Assembly: GCF_900106565.1 (NCBI RefSeq)
Contig: NZ_FNNJ01000002.1
Coordinates: 248,001-312,000, forward strand
Source of the DNA: Lutibacter oricola
Lineage (GTDB): Bacteria; Bacteroidota; Bacteroidia; Flavobacteriales; Flavobacteriaceae
Length of the DNA stretch: 64,000 nt
Reading direction: 5' to 3'
The notes under the pieces are model-generated. The model was not told where the DNA came from. It ran no database searches and saw nothing but the letters and a program-made list of their open reading frames with translations. Position numbers and translations under genes: made by a program. Each line of letters begins with the position of its first letter. Within the stretch, counting starts at the first letter, position 1. Of the stretch, positions 17,538 through 26,766 are shown one piece after another.

Positions 17538-17976
17538 TTTTAAGTTTATTAAATTGTAATTCCAAGGCTTCTAATCGTTCAAACATTGTTATAGAAATCT
17601 CTATAGATTCAAGGTCTAACAATTCTTCAACAAGACTGATAAGTTCCATTAATTGTATATGAATTGTATCTAATAGCTCTGTATTAGCAGCTGCAATTGT
17701 ATGCGTATTTAAAGCAGTAGCTACAGCTTGGTATAAGAATTTAGAGACAGATAGTTTACCTCTCTTTTGGTTAATTAATTGAAGGCTTTGCCTGTCAAAA
17801 CCAAGTGTAAATTCCTTTCGATCTTCTCTTCGTTGACGGTGATAGTGTCTGAACCAACTTCTCCAATATGCTTTTTTAGCCTGTTTAATTTGTTTATGAG
17901 TTGGGTTAGGTGTTTCATATAAAGCTACATCCAAATATTCATGCAATGACTTGTATTTAAAGTCTGAATTTTTCAT
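17512..17976 (-). CDS. MobC-like relaxosome accessory protein
   Basis: A 154-residue basic protein. The middle (EFTLGFDRQSLQLINQKRGK, then LSVSKFLYQAVATAL) resembles the ribbon-helix-helix segment of plasmid mobilisation proteins such as MobC, which bind oriT and help the relaxase. The N-terminus is rich in Arg and Lys (YHRQRREDRKEF), the C-terminus is a Leu/Glu coiled coil. It overlaps both its neighbours, the DUF2958 gene by 4 bases and the relaxase by 26, so translation is coupled. Confidence 0.65.
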   Translation of the reverse strand: MKNSDFKYKSLHEYLDVALYETPNPTHKQIKQAKKAYWRSWFRHYHRQRREDRKEFTLGFDRQSLQLINQKRGKLSVSKFLYQAVATALNTHTIAAANTELLDTIHIQLMELISLVEELLDLESIEISITMFERLEALELQFNKLKNDFKKQSS

Positions 17977-18338
17977 GAGCGTTCTAATCCTTGATTTTTA
18001 TCTTGTTGTAAATCTTTCTTTGGAAGCTCATTCAATCTCTTTTTTTGCATCAACTCCTTAAAATGAATTTCATCAAAATGTATGTCACGTTCTATGGATA
18101 ACCCAAAAGGAAGTTGCACGGTTTCCAGCTCATCGATTGAAAAAGTTCCCCACTCGTCATAAGCAAGCCCTGTAACATATCCGTAACAAATCTTTGTTTC
18201 TGGATTGTATTCTGTAGCGTACCATGTACCTGCACCACCTGGGTTGAAAAATTTCGCAATGATAAGTGGATTTTCAATTTCAGATTGATTTCCAATCTGA
18301 TCAAAGCGATTTGTTAAATGTTGTGTAATTAATTTCAT
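17973..18338 (-). CDS. DUF2958-family protein
   Basis: A 121-residue protein with the DUF2958 landmarks: IIAKFFNPGGAGTWYATEYN, YGYVTGLAYDEWGTFSIDEL and IERDIHFDEIHFKEL. The family is common on plasmids and integrative elements and has no known biochemical function. It lies between the coupling ATPase (12 bases) and the MobC-like gene (ATGA overlap) in the mobilisation operon. Confidence 0.85.
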   Translation of the reverse strand: MKLITQHLTNRFDQIGNQSEIENPLIIAKFFNPGGAGTWYATEYNPETKICYGYVTGLAYDEWGTFSIDELETVQLPFGLSIERDIHFDEIHFKELMQKKRLNELPKKDLQQDKNQGLERS

Positions 18339-18349
18339 AGTATTTAAAT

Positions 18350-19792
18350 TTAAAGTTTGGATTTATTTGGAGTCTCATCAAGTTTTTTGTAGGGTGTTAG
18401 ATCAATGTACTGGATGGTGTATTCTATAAGTTCTTCATCTTGTTCATGTACAAGAGCAACCATATCCAATTGTTTGCGAAGTCTAGATTGTTTATAAGCA
18501 GGAGTTACTTTTACTTTTAAAGGTTTTTGACTATTAACAAGTACAATAATTTCGTTATCTAATTCACGAATTTCGGGAGCAGTTAATAAGGGCCTATTTT
18601 TGATGTGACCTGTTTTCTTATCGGTATATTCATACTGTCCCAATAATTTTTCTAACTCAAAAGCTTTTTTATCTTGTCCTCCGTAATAACATTTCACAAA
18701 ACAGTTCTGAAGAATATTGTCTTTCAGTTCTTTATAGGGACTCAAAAGGGATTCATCTTGAAGAACAATGCATTGTGGAATCTTAAATTTTCTACTGTTG
18801 CTTATCGTTGAACTATAATCTGGTAAGCCATCAATTAAAGATGAAAATTCATCTAATACCATTAAAATATCTAAATCCTCTTTAGTTGGTAATTTTGAAA
18901 ATGCAAAACGATAAAAACTTTGAAATATCAGTGCGACCATTGGTGCATAGAATTTAGCATCACTCACAGGAGCTTGAATAAACAAACAGTGAGGAGTTTT
19001 TCTAAAAGCTTCAAATGAAATAGTAGAAACGGAAGTAATATCTGCCAATGCAGGATTATCACCAAGCCAAGACAGTGCAGATAAAGCTGTAGCCGTAATG
19101 GATTTCAAGGTACGCTCAGAATTCCCTGCTAAGGCCTTAAATTTAACCCACACGGCATCCGATGCCTTGGCAGCAAAAAGACGTTCAATAACTTCAGGAG
19201 AACCTTGATAGGTTAGAATTAAACGATACACATTACCTAGGTTGGCATAAATGCGTGGTTCTGATTCCAATGCATACTGCATAAACAAGCTCAAACAATC
19301 TTCTCCAGAGATAGAAAAGAAATCGTTTTTATCAGTGGCAAAGCCCATCAATGTTTTTGCTATTTTACGAATCCCGCTTACATCACCTTTGAGACCCTCT
19401 AAGGGGTTTAAATAAACGCCAGTTTTATGGGTTAGATTCATAACTAGGGCTTCAAAACCCTTAGATTGTAAATGTGGAATACACGATGCTAATTCCCCAC
19501 TATTATCATTCACAACAATGGAGGACGTTGCATTTAATAGCGTTGGGAAAATTTGAACCTGTGTCTTCCCTTTTCCAGACCCAGCCACAACACAGAGATT
19601 TCTACGACTAATCTCTAAATCTAAAAAGCGTTTACCATCGATAGACCAACCTTTATTTCGTTTGGAAATAAGTGAACTAGGTTTTCCAAATTCAGCATTG
19701 GTACTGTGGTCTTTTTCTAGAATGTTTTCAATTTCTTCAAAAATTCCTTTAAGGGTATCATTGAATGCGTCAATTATGTGTTTTATCATCAT
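18350..19792 (-). CDS. VirD4/TraG-like coupling ATPase
   Basis: A 480-residue P-loop ATPase of the type IV coupling family. Walker A is VVAGSGKGKTQ (residues 68-78), followed by IVVNDNSGELASCIP; Walker B is DLDILMVLDEFSSL, followed by the motif FKIPQCIVLQDESLL. No N-terminal transmembrane helices are visible, unlike classical VirD4; this resembles the shorter coupling proteins of Bacteroidota mobilisable elements. It would bring the relaxase-DNA complex to a helper secretion channel. Part of the leftward mobilisation operon. Confidence 0.85.
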   Translation of the reverse strand: MMIKHIIDAFNDTLKGIFEEIENILEKDHSTNAEFGKPSSLISKRNKGWSIDGKRFLDLEISRRNLCVVAGSGKGKTQVQIFPTLLNATSSIVVNDNSGELASCIPHLQSKGFEALVMNLTHKTGVYLNPLEGLKGDVSGIRKIAKTLMGFATDKNDFFSISGEDCLSLFMQYALESEPRIYANLGNVYRLILTYQGSPEVIERLFAAKASDAVWVKFKALAGNSERTLKSITATALSALSWLGDNPALADITSVSTISFEAFRKTPHCLFIQAPVSDAKFYAPMVALIFQSFYRFAFSKLPTKEDLDILMVLDEFSSLIDGLPDYSSTISNSRKFKIPQCIVLQDESLLSPYKELKDNILQNCFVKCYYGGQDKKAFELEKLLGQYEYTDKKTGHIKNRPLLTAPEIRELDNEIIVLVNSQKPLKVKVTPAYKQSRLRKQLDMVALVHEQDEELIEYTIQYIDLTPYKKLDETPNKSKL

Positions 19793-19801
19793 CTCTATTT
19801 T

Positions 19802-19954
19802 TTAGTTCAACATTTTTTCGGTGATCTTGGATATAAATCCAGCAATTGTTTCAATAAGCTTTGCACCTGTATAGATGCAAAGCATTAAGAGTTTCCACAA
19901 TCCTTGAAGGATGTATTTTAGTGCCGTCAGAAAGATGCGTCCTTTTGTTTTCAT
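19802..19954 (-). CDS. Small membrane-associated ORF (50 aa) in the mobilisation operon
   Basis: The minus strand encodes a 50-residue protein starting MKTKGRIFLTALKYILQGLW. Its ATG overlaps the stop of the upstream lipoprotein gene (ATGA at 19954-19951), the same coupling used elsewhere in this operon, and it fills the gap before the coupling ATPase. The middle (ALKYILQGLWKLLMLCIYTG) is hydrophobic enough for one membrane helix. It could supply the missing membrane anchor of the ATPase, but that is speculation. Confidence 0.6.
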   Translation of the reverse strand: MKTKGRIFLTALKYILQGLWKLLMLCIYTGAKLIETIAGFISKITEKMLN

Positions 19955-20658
19955 CGGTTGAGTTTTTGTTCCATTCCTATACGAATATTTAGACCCGAAC
20001 CCTTAAACAATTCCTTGTATAGTAGACAAACACAGCTAAAGAGTCTGTTATCTTCTGTAGTTTTTGGATGGTAGATTAAATAGAGGGTGATATCTGATAA
20101 ATCGTTGGGTAACTCTAATTGTTTTTTGAGTTTTTGAGCTAAATCTTCAGGATTGTTTAAGAGAGAAATTCTATCCTGATTATATACATTTAGAAGTGAA
20201 CTACATTCATAACCATCACTAAATAACACTAGTATCTTTTTGGATGTATTCAGTTGTTGTAGTTTTTTCAACTGAATAGCCAGTGGTATTAAAATACTTG
20301 AACTACGATAAGAATAGCTACGCCTGTTTTCAGATTTAAATAAGGTGTCAATATCTTTATAAAAACGAGCAGTCGTTACTTTTCGTTCTAAGTTATTGTC
20401 TAAAAAAGAAGCAGGTTTAAGTTTAGCACTATAGACTGGGTTGAAATCAGTATTTCCAATATGTTGAAATCTAAAATCAATTCCAAAGGTAGGGTCAGTG
20501 TCTAAACCACTAAGCGATTTGACCAATAATACATTAGGTTTATCAATGGTTAATGTGTCAGTTCTATCCGCCATTACTGTGATAGAGATAGTCGTTGTTT
20601 CGGTAGGTTTACAAGCAAAAAATAGGATCAATACGAGTATATAGCAGAACGATTTCAT
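19951..20658 (-). CDS. Lipoprotein of the mobilisation operon, VWA-like
   Basis: A 235-residue protein with a lipobox (VLILFFAC). The strand-loop KKILVLFSDGYECSSL and an N-terminal strand followed by DTDPTF resemble a von Willebrand A-like fold with an incomplete metal site; this is a weak call. It overlaps the upstream gene by 4 bases (20655-20658) and the small ORF downstream by 4. The position suggests an envelope component of transfer; function unknown. Confidence 0.55.
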   Translation of the reverse strand: MKSFCYILVLILFFACKPTETTTISITVMADRTDTLTIDKPNVLLVKSLSGLDTDPTFGIDFRFQHIGNTDFNPVYSAKLKPASFLDNNLERKVTTARFYKDIDTLFKSENRRSYSYRSSSILIPLAIQLKKLQQLNTSKKILVLFSDGYECSSLLNVYNQDRISLLNNPEDLAQKLKKQLELPNDLSDITLYLIYHPKTTEDNRLFSCVCLLYKELFKGSGLNIRIGMEQKLNR

Positions 20659-21776
20659 AGTTTTGGAAATTTTTGGTTAATAGCTTGGTAGTTTAATTTA
20701 AGTTTAGGTAAATCTTTGTCTGAATCTCCTGAGAATAATGGGTCACAAGCACCATTTGTTTTGAGGTACAATTCCATTTTGAATTCTTCGAAACATCCTT
20801 TGAATTGAGTTACAATCTCATCTTCGGTTTGTTTGCCAAGTAGTAAAATTTGATATTTATCTGTTAACTTATCTCTAAGTTCAGGATGTAATGATGCGCG
20901 TTTTTGACACAAAGCTTCACGTTCCAATTCTAAAGATTGAATATCCTTCACATCGTGACGGTATTTCTTATAGGCAAGAATCACTTCTTTGCTCGGTTTG
21001 AATGCCCAAATTATCATACAACTAATTGTATATGCAAAGGCATTTATTAGGGTAAATATCCAAGGATTGGCATTGAAAACTTCAGCCATTTCAGGATTGA
21101 GCGCAATCATATAATTAATGCGCATGGTCGAGAAAAAATAAAAGACGGTAACAATTGGAATTAGAAACAATAAAAATAGCAGCAGTTGTTTTTTAGGATT
21201 GCCTCCTCCATAATCGCGGATTTTATCTGGCGTAAAATGACTGTACCAATAGACACATAAACCAGTAAGAAATGCTATACCAAGACTTGAAATTAAGCCG
21301 CCACCTAAAGTAGCAAACACATCAAAATTTGCGATGAGTTCTACCGATGCGATGCCGATTAGCAGTACAATCATCCAATACCATTTTAGAACCATAGCTT
21401 TGTACTGCTTTCCTTTGTCATCAAATTTTCCTTTTAGCGGCGTTATCTTGGCATCGACAGCTCCAATTTTACGATCAACATCAACAATGGCATCTTCAGT
21501 ATCAGAGATATGGGATTGTCCTCTTAGCTTTTGAACATCTCCGCTTAATTTGGAGTTGGTAAAATCCACTAGGTGTTGGTAATCTGCAACTAAAGAACCA
21601 ACAAAAGTCTGAATCTTAGTCGTTTTTGGAATGGATTTAAAATCCATTGTTGATAATTTTGTGGCAGTTTGTAAATGAGTTTCTCGATTGATGATGTCTT
21701 TTGTTTGAATATAATCTGTCAATTCTGTGTCAACTAATCTTGTAAAGTCGATTTGTTTTTGTTTTTTACTTCTCAT
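20655..21776 (-). CDS. Multi-pass membrane protein with cytoplasmic coiled coil
   Basis: A 373-residue protein, starting at the ATG at 21776 (MRSKKQKQIDF) rather than the longer frame from 21809, whose extra residues run over the intergenic region. The first 130 residues are soluble and helical. Then come about four transmembrane helices (WYWMIVLLIGIASVELIANF; ISSLGIAFLTGLCVYWYSHF; LLLFLLFLIPIVTVFYFFST; IFTLINAFAYTISCMIIWAF). A soluble C-terminal coiled coil follows. Similar proteins are found in Bacteroidota mobilisation operons, but I do not recognise a named family. Confidence 0.7.
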   Translation of the reverse strand: MRSKKQKQIDFTRLVDTELTDYIQTKDIINRETHLQTATKLSTMDFKSIPKTTKIQTFVGSLVADYQHLVDFTNSKLSGDVQKLRGQSHISDTEDAIVDVDRKIGAVDAKITPLKGKFDDKGKQYKAMVLKWYWMIVLLIGIASVELIANFDVFATLGGGLISSLGIAFLTGLCVYWYSHFTPDKIRDYGGGNPKKQLLLFLLFLIPIVTVFYFFSTMRINYMIALNPEMAEVFNANPWIFTLINAFAYTISCMIIWAFKPSKEVILAYKKYRHDVKDIQSLELEREALCQKRASLHPELRDKLTDKYQILLLGKQTEDEIVTQFKGCFEEFKMELYLKTNGACDPLFSGDSDKDLPKLKLNYQAINQKFPKL

Positions 21777-21841
21777 AATATTTGAAATTAATAGTGAATA
21801 GAAAAACACTTCCCGTTGGTGGACGTGTTATCGTTTTGGAT

Positions 21842-22300
21842 TTACGAATCCAATGTGTTCTTAAGCCATTTAAAAGAAGAACTATTTGGAAATAAATTCT
21901 TTAGGGAATTATCCGAGATGTTCTTTGCTAGTGTTACTAATCGCTCCTGTTCGTGCAAACACCATACGTGCTGAGACAATCTTAAGGCAGATTCAGCATA
22001 TTTGAAATAATACTTTGGATTTTTGACGTTTACTCTATGAATTCTGGCAATTTTAAAAACCTTTTTGAAACTCTGATGTGCTTTATAGTAGTTTTCTAAA
22101 ACCTTACCTGATTTTGCATTTAAATAATGGTGTTTTCCCATTAAATAGACGGCATACATTTGTATGCCAGGGTTTTGATCTTGTAGTTCCAAAGCATTTA
22201 AAGTTTTAAAAGCATTTTCTCTTAGAGTATCATCATTGGATTTGATGTTACTGTTTAATTCCTTTAAGAAAGTAAAGTTGATTTTTCCTGAATTTTTCAT
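21842..22300 (-). CDS. Hypothetical helical protein, first gene of the mobilisation operon
   Basis: A 152-residue protein starting at MKNSGKINFTF (ATG at 22300). It is entirely helical, with tandem Ala/Tyr-rich helices (IQMYAVYLMGKHHYLNAKSG; YYFKYAESALRLSQHVWCLH) that suggest a TPR-like fold. No catalytic motif. It lies 65 bases upstream of the membrane protein gene and is divergent from the NACHT gene. Confidence 0.6.
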   Translation of the reverse strand: MKNSGKINFTFLKELNSNIKSNDDTLRENAFKTLNALELQDQNPGIQMYAVYLMGKHHYLNAKSGKVLENYYKAHQSFKKVFKIARIHRVNVKNPKYYFKYAESALRLSQHVWCLHEQERLVTLAKNISDNSLKNLFPNSSSFKWLKNTLDS

Positions 22301-22427
22301 ACATTTATGATTTAAATTACAGGACAAGATTAAGGCTCAAATGACTCGATTTAAAGGAAGCAATTAGGTGTTAACTTGGGAGTTTGGGAATAACTTGGGA
22401 GTAATTTTATTAGCCTATTGTATTGTT

Positions 22428-25400
22428 ATGAAAGGAATAAGATCAAAAATATTTTATATAGAGAATAAGCATCATTTTTTTGATACAATAAGACCTGTAA
22501 AAGAAGGAAAAGCTTCTGTTAGTGAATTATGTATAGCTTCCGTAGAATGGTTTAAACAAGAACTCAAAGATTATTACAGTGAAGGTGTTCCTCCAATAAA
22601 TATTAGCGAAGAAAATTCTGTAATACGGCAAGATTTTGAGGAAAGCACGAGTCTTAGTGTTTCTTTTTCTGTGAAAATCCTAAATACTTTTTTATGTTAT
22701 TTTCTTGCTCCTAAGAATAAAAAAATAAATGCCTATTATCAAGAGCATAGAAAGGAGCATTTAATTAGCTTTTTTAGGCAAATAAAAGTTCATAAAACTA
22801 ATAATAAATATAGAGAGGATTACAATAGTTTCACAGACATCATCCAACCATTAATAATTAAAAAATTTAGAGAGTGTAATTTAAAGTTAAATAAAAACTG
22901 GGATTGGGAGTTTTTGATTGAAGAAGATTTAACCCAAAAACTATCTAATACAGACAAGGGTAATCCAAAATTCGAGCAAGGTGTACCCAAAAAAAATGTA
23001 TTGACTTTAGGTGAAGGATTCAATGATTATTTACATAAACTTCAAAAAGAATTTAGCGTCATTCGTTTAGATGTAGTTAATTTTGAAATGCCAATTGAAA
23101 ACTTTATTAATCTTCCTATTTTGAAGGTTAATAATTTTCTTAAAACTCAACTGAATAAATTAGAAAAAAAACAACTTTATTTAAGTGGAAGTAAGGATAG
23201 TCAAGAAAAGCAATTTAAAATAAATTCAAAAAAAATAAATGAAATAAAAAGAATACTAGAAGAAAAACACGATATAAATAACGTCATTGAATTAGGGAAA
23301 GATATTTTTATCAATGCTTCAGCTGGAGAGGGAAAATCAACGCTATTAAGATGGTTAACACATCATTATGCCAAAAATACAGGAATACATGTTTTTCCAA
23401 TTTTTATAGAGTTAAAATACAATACGTTTAATGATTTAAATAAATTAATAAATAGGACTCTGAAAAATTATGGTTTGGATGAATCATCCTATTTTGGATA
23501 TAGAATATTGTTATTTCTAGATGGGTACGATGAATTTACTGGTAATAAGACAAACCTAATAAATGAAATAAGTGATTTCAAAAAACAGAATGATGTCCAG
23601 ATTGTATTCAGTGGTAGAAATATTCCTAAATTCTCAAATCATCATTTTGATGTTGTAATTTATAATTTGTCTCCATTATCTTCAAGTAATATTGAAATTA
23701 TTTTTCATAAATATCTTGGCAATGAAAACGGGAAGTTATATTATAATTTTATTTTAAATAAAGGATTAGAACATCATCTTCAAAAGCCACTTTATTTGAC
23801 GTTTTTACTTTCCTTTATAAAAAGAAGGATAGAAAGTAACATTTTTAAAGTAGAAGAGATAGCGAAAGTTATTGTAAATAAGGGTAAATTACTTCATAAC
23901 CTTATAATAGATGAGTTTATAAAAAAATATGAAGGTGATAAAACTGATATTGAAAAAGAAAGGTGGAAAGAACAGAAGAACTATGAAGTTGAATTAATTA
24001 GCTATTTAGCTTATAAAATGACTTTTGAGTTAAAGAATCTTGAAGTAATTAATAAAGAAAAAGCTAAAAATTTATTTAATGAGTATATCTTAAAAAATTC
24101 AAAACTTAGCAGATTAAACCCTTCTAAAGTTATTAATCAATTAGAAAAGCATAATATTTTGTGTTTAAATGATGGGTTGTTATACTTCGATAAAAAGGAA
24201 TTACGATTATTTTTTACTGCAATATACTTTAGGGACACAATCAATTCATTAAATGATTTTAACAGAAAAAAAATATTTTTAACAAAACAGACTGGAAATG
24301 AAGATGCTTGGAATTCGATTCAAACCTACTTAATAGGATTTTTAAATCCAGATTTAATTTTAGACGATTTTAAAATAAATGATTTTAAAAGACCGCCTAT
24401 TTTTTATAAAAGCCTAACTCAAAAGTTTGAATTGGCTTTAGAATTTATTAATCAAAAAAATTATCCGATTAAGTATGATTATATAAATGAATCATATTTA
24501 ATTAGTTTTATAAAGCTAATGATTTCTAAGCGAGAATATATGGATTATCATAAAGATGAAAAAATGTATATGCTTTCTTGGAGACTAATTTTAAGATTAT
24601 TAATTCAACGATTTAATATTCCAATCAATTATATTCCGAAATGGTTGGAAGAAAAATTAAATCATTATTTTTTTAAATTCATTTATCATCTCGATATTCC
24701 ATATAAAATTTATTCAATTACTAATTCATTTACTAAATATGATTTAAAATTATCTTTTTCAGAGGTTTTAAAATTAACGGAGGATATTAAGAGCTCATAT
24801 TTTGCGATTAAGGATAAGCGTTATTTTTATGATAAAATCATAAGACATAAAGCTGCAAGTATTAGACTAACTGAAGAAGAAGAAACTGATTTTGTTTATG
24901 AATATTTGTTTAAAAGAAATTCATCAAAAAAATATCAGCAAGTATTTTCAATAAATTCTTTAGCAATTCGTCTTTATGTAGACAAGTTTATCTTTAATCA
25001 CTCAAACAAGTTAATAAATTATCTTTTTGAAAAAACCCCAAATGCAAATAAATTTACTTATAAGAGGTATCTTCAATATAGACTAGATTCTTTTAATCAT
25101 TGGATCAGAGTTGATTCAAAAGAATTAAAACCCCAAAGTATTATAAGGATGGTTGAGTTTATAAAAAAACTTTTTTTAAGCTCAAATAAATTAGACATTA
25201 GCGTTTATAATAGATTAGATTTAAAGCAAGGCGATGAAATAACAATCGCTTTGTCAAGAGATATAATTAAAATTTTGTTTGATGAAAGCTATTCAACAAA
25301 ACAAAGACAAAGAGCATTTTTTTTCTGTTTTGAATATGGTAGCGAAAAAGAAATGAATTTATTAATAGATTTGTATAGACAAAATGATAAAAAAAATATT

Positions 25401-26066
25401 AAGTTTTGCAATAAGGCTTTGAATGAATTTCTTCCTGATGAAAAAATTGGACTAGGTTGTATTGAATATAATGCACAACTTAATCTGGTTTCCGAAGTAT
25501 TAGTTTTTTTAGATAATAGAGAATTTAAATCTTTTGAGTATTATGAAAGAACATTGGAATTTTCTAGAAAAATTATTCAAAATATTAAAGCAACAAATTC
25601 AAAATTAAATGAAACTATACTAGCACTTCTTAAGTTACATAAAAACGATACATTAACATTTTATATTCTTGGATATCTAGCAAAATTTAAGGTAGAAGAT
25701 GCTATTCCTCTTTTAATTAACCTTTTAGGAAATAACTATTTTAGAACTCATGCGTATAATACCTTGTCTGTTATAAGCCCTTCCTGTTTTTATAAGTATA
25801 AGTATGATTTTAAAGAAATTTATTCAAATATTTACGCTGTTTTAAATTCGTTCAAAGTACAAAAATACACATCTCCCTTAAGGGGTAAATTACTTGTTGC
25901 AATTGATGTAGGAGATGATTACATGCTAAAATTAGTAAGGGAAATATTAAAAAAACATAAACAAAATATTTATGAAACTGATTTAGAAATTTTTGAAATG
26001 ATAGATGTCCTGTTGACTGACAAATGCAAAAAAATTGAAGAATACAACAAAAAAACACCTTCTTAA
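22428..26066 (+). CDS. NACHT-domain ATPase, probable antiphage NLR-like protein
   Basis: A 1,212-residue protein. The ATG at 22428 (MKGIRSKIFY) is preferred to an upstream GTG at 22368. The NACHT module has Walker A INASAGEGKSTLLRWLTHHY (about residue 300), Walker B RILLFLDGYDEF (about 360) and the sensor VQIVFSGRNIP. About 700 C-terminal residues are helical repeats (one visible unit: VEDAIPLLINLLGNNYFRTH), likely the sensing arm. The first 280 residues match no effector I recognise. Bacterial NACHT proteins are NLR relatives that trigger abortive defence. It stands alone with a bidirectional terminator at its 3' end, a typical cargo position. Very AT-rich coding, unlike the mobilisation genes beside it. 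Confidence 0.85.
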   Translation: MKGIRSKIFYIENKHHFFDTIRPVKEGKASVSELCIASVEWFKQELKDYYSEGVPPINISEENSVIRQDFEESTSLSVSFSVKILNTFLCYFLAPKNKKINAYYQEHRKEHLISFFRQIKVHKTNNKYREDYNSFTDIIQPLIIKKFRECNLKLNKNWDWEFLIEEDLTQKLSNTDKGNPKFEQGVPKKNVLTLGEGFNDYLHKLQKEFSVIRLDVVNFEMPIENFINLPILKVNNFLKTQLNKLEKKQLYLSGSKDSQEKQFKINSKKINEIKRILEEKHDINNVIELGKDIFINASAGEGKSTLLRWLTHHYAKNTGIHVFPIFIELKYNTFNDLNKLINRTLKNYGLDESSYFGYRILLFLDGYDEFTGNKTNLINEISDFKKQNDVQIVFSGRNIPKFSNHHFDVVIYNLSPLSSSNIEIIFHKYLGNENGKLYYNFILNKGLEHHLQKPLYLTFLLSFIKRRIESNIFKVEEIAKVIVNKGKLLHNLIIDEFIKKYEGDKTDIEKERWKEQKNYEVELISYLAYKMTFELKNLEVINKEKAKNLFNEYILKNSKLSRLNPSKVINQLEKHNILCLNDGLLYFDKKELRLFFTAIYFRDTINSLNDFNRKKIFLTKQTGNEDAWNSIQTYLIGFLNPDLILDDFKINDFKRPPIFYKSLTQKFELALEFINQKNYPIKYDYINESYLISFIKLMISKREYMDYHKDEKMYMLSWRLILRLLIQRFNIPINYIPKWLEEKLNHYFFKFIYHLDIPYKIYSITNSFTKYDLKLSFSEVLKLTEDIKSSYFAIKDKRYFYDKIIRHKAASIRLTEEEETDFVYEYLFKRNSSKKYQQVFSINSLAIRLYVDKFIFNHSNKLINYLFEKTPNANKFTYKRYLQYRLDSFNHWIRVDSKELKPQSIIRMVEFIKKLFLSSNKLDISVYNRLDLKQGDEITIALSRDIIKILFDESYSTKQRQRAFFFCFEYGSEKEMNLLIDLYRQNDKKNIKFCNKALNEFLPDEKIGLGCIEYNAQLNLVSEVLVFLDNREFKSFEYYERTLEFSRKIIQNIKATNSKLNETILALLKLHKNDTLTFYILGYLAKFKVEDAIPLLINLLGNNYFRTHAYNTLSVISPSCFYKYKYDFKEIYSNIYAVLNSFKVQKYTSPLRGKLLVAIDVGDDYMLKLVREILKKHKQNIYETDLEIFEMIDVLLTDKCKKIEEYNKKTPS

Positions 26067-26082
26067 TAACCAGAAGGTGTTT
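26053..26082. terminator. Bidirectional terminator between the NACHT and radC genes
   Basis: AAACACCTTCT pairs perfectly with AGAAGGTGTTT around TAATAACC; it overlaps the NACHT stop codon and lies before the convergent radC stop. Confidence 0.8.
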
Positions 26083-26086
26083 ATAG

Positions 26087-26536
26087 TTAATTTAATTTTG
26101 CTTTTATAGATGTAAATGATTCAGAAGTAATAATTAAGTGATCTTCCAAATAGATTTCCATTAATTCACAAATTCGTTTTAATTGATTTGTGACCATAAT
26201 ATCTTTTTGAGAGGGTTCTAAGTTCCCACTTGGATGATTATGTATCAATACAATTTTAACTGCGTTTGAAAGTAATGCTAATTGAATAATTTCACGAATG
26301 TTTAATGTTGTGTCTAGAATTCCTCCCGAATTTAATTCAGTAATACCTAATAGTCTATTATCAGATGTAAGTAATAAAACCCAATAGTATTCTTTTAAAT
26401 CTAAAATATTTTCATCAATAACGGAACGTAACTTCTCAATAGCATCAGAAGGGCGATAAAGTTTGGGTAGTTTAGAAATATGCGGTCTTTTATAATTTAA
26501 GATTACTTGATTAATCTTTGTTAAATCTTTAGCCAT
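26087..26536 (-). CDS. radC: RadC-like JAB-domain protein (copy 1)
   Basis: A 149-residue MPN/JAB-domain protein. The metal site HNHPSGNLEPSQKD is complete, preceded by EIIQLALLSNAVKIVLIHNH. It lacks the N-terminal helix-hairpin-helix of chromosomal RadC, as usual on mobile elements. Despite the name, a role in DNA repair is doubtful and the biochemical activity is unsettled. A second copy lies at 33957-34421. A 33-base dyad sits just upstream. Confidence 0.9.
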   Translation of the reverse strand: MAKDLTKINQVILNYKRPHISKLPKLYRPSDAIEKLRSVIDENILDLKEYYWVLLLTSDNRLLGITELNSGGILDTTLNIREIIQLALLSNAVKIVLIHNHPSGNLEPSQKDIMVTNQLKRICELMEIYLEDHLIITSESFTSIKAKLN

Positions 26537-26578
26537 AATAATTAAGTTTTAAGTTCTTTATTATCATAGCGTTGGTAA

Positions 26579-26611
26579 AATATAAGTCAATAATTGTCAG
26601 TGACTTATATT
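26579..26611. repeat. Perfect 11-bp inverted repeat upstream of radC
   Basis: AATATAAGTCA (26579-26589) and TGACTTATATT (26601-26611) flank an 11-base spacer, 43 bases upstream of the radC start. It is too symmetrical for chance and lacks a U-tract, so an operator or recombination site is more likely than a terminator. Confidence 0.55.
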
Positions 26612-26766
26612 CTTATTCATAGTCTAGGTAACCTTCAATCTGATAAACATTTTTTTAATGAGATAAATTGATTTAGCCAATAATTGACGAATTCTAGTTT
26701 TAGATATCAGAATTTTAATAAAAGCGTTAGCTTTTATAGTACCTAATTACATCATAAAAACAACAA

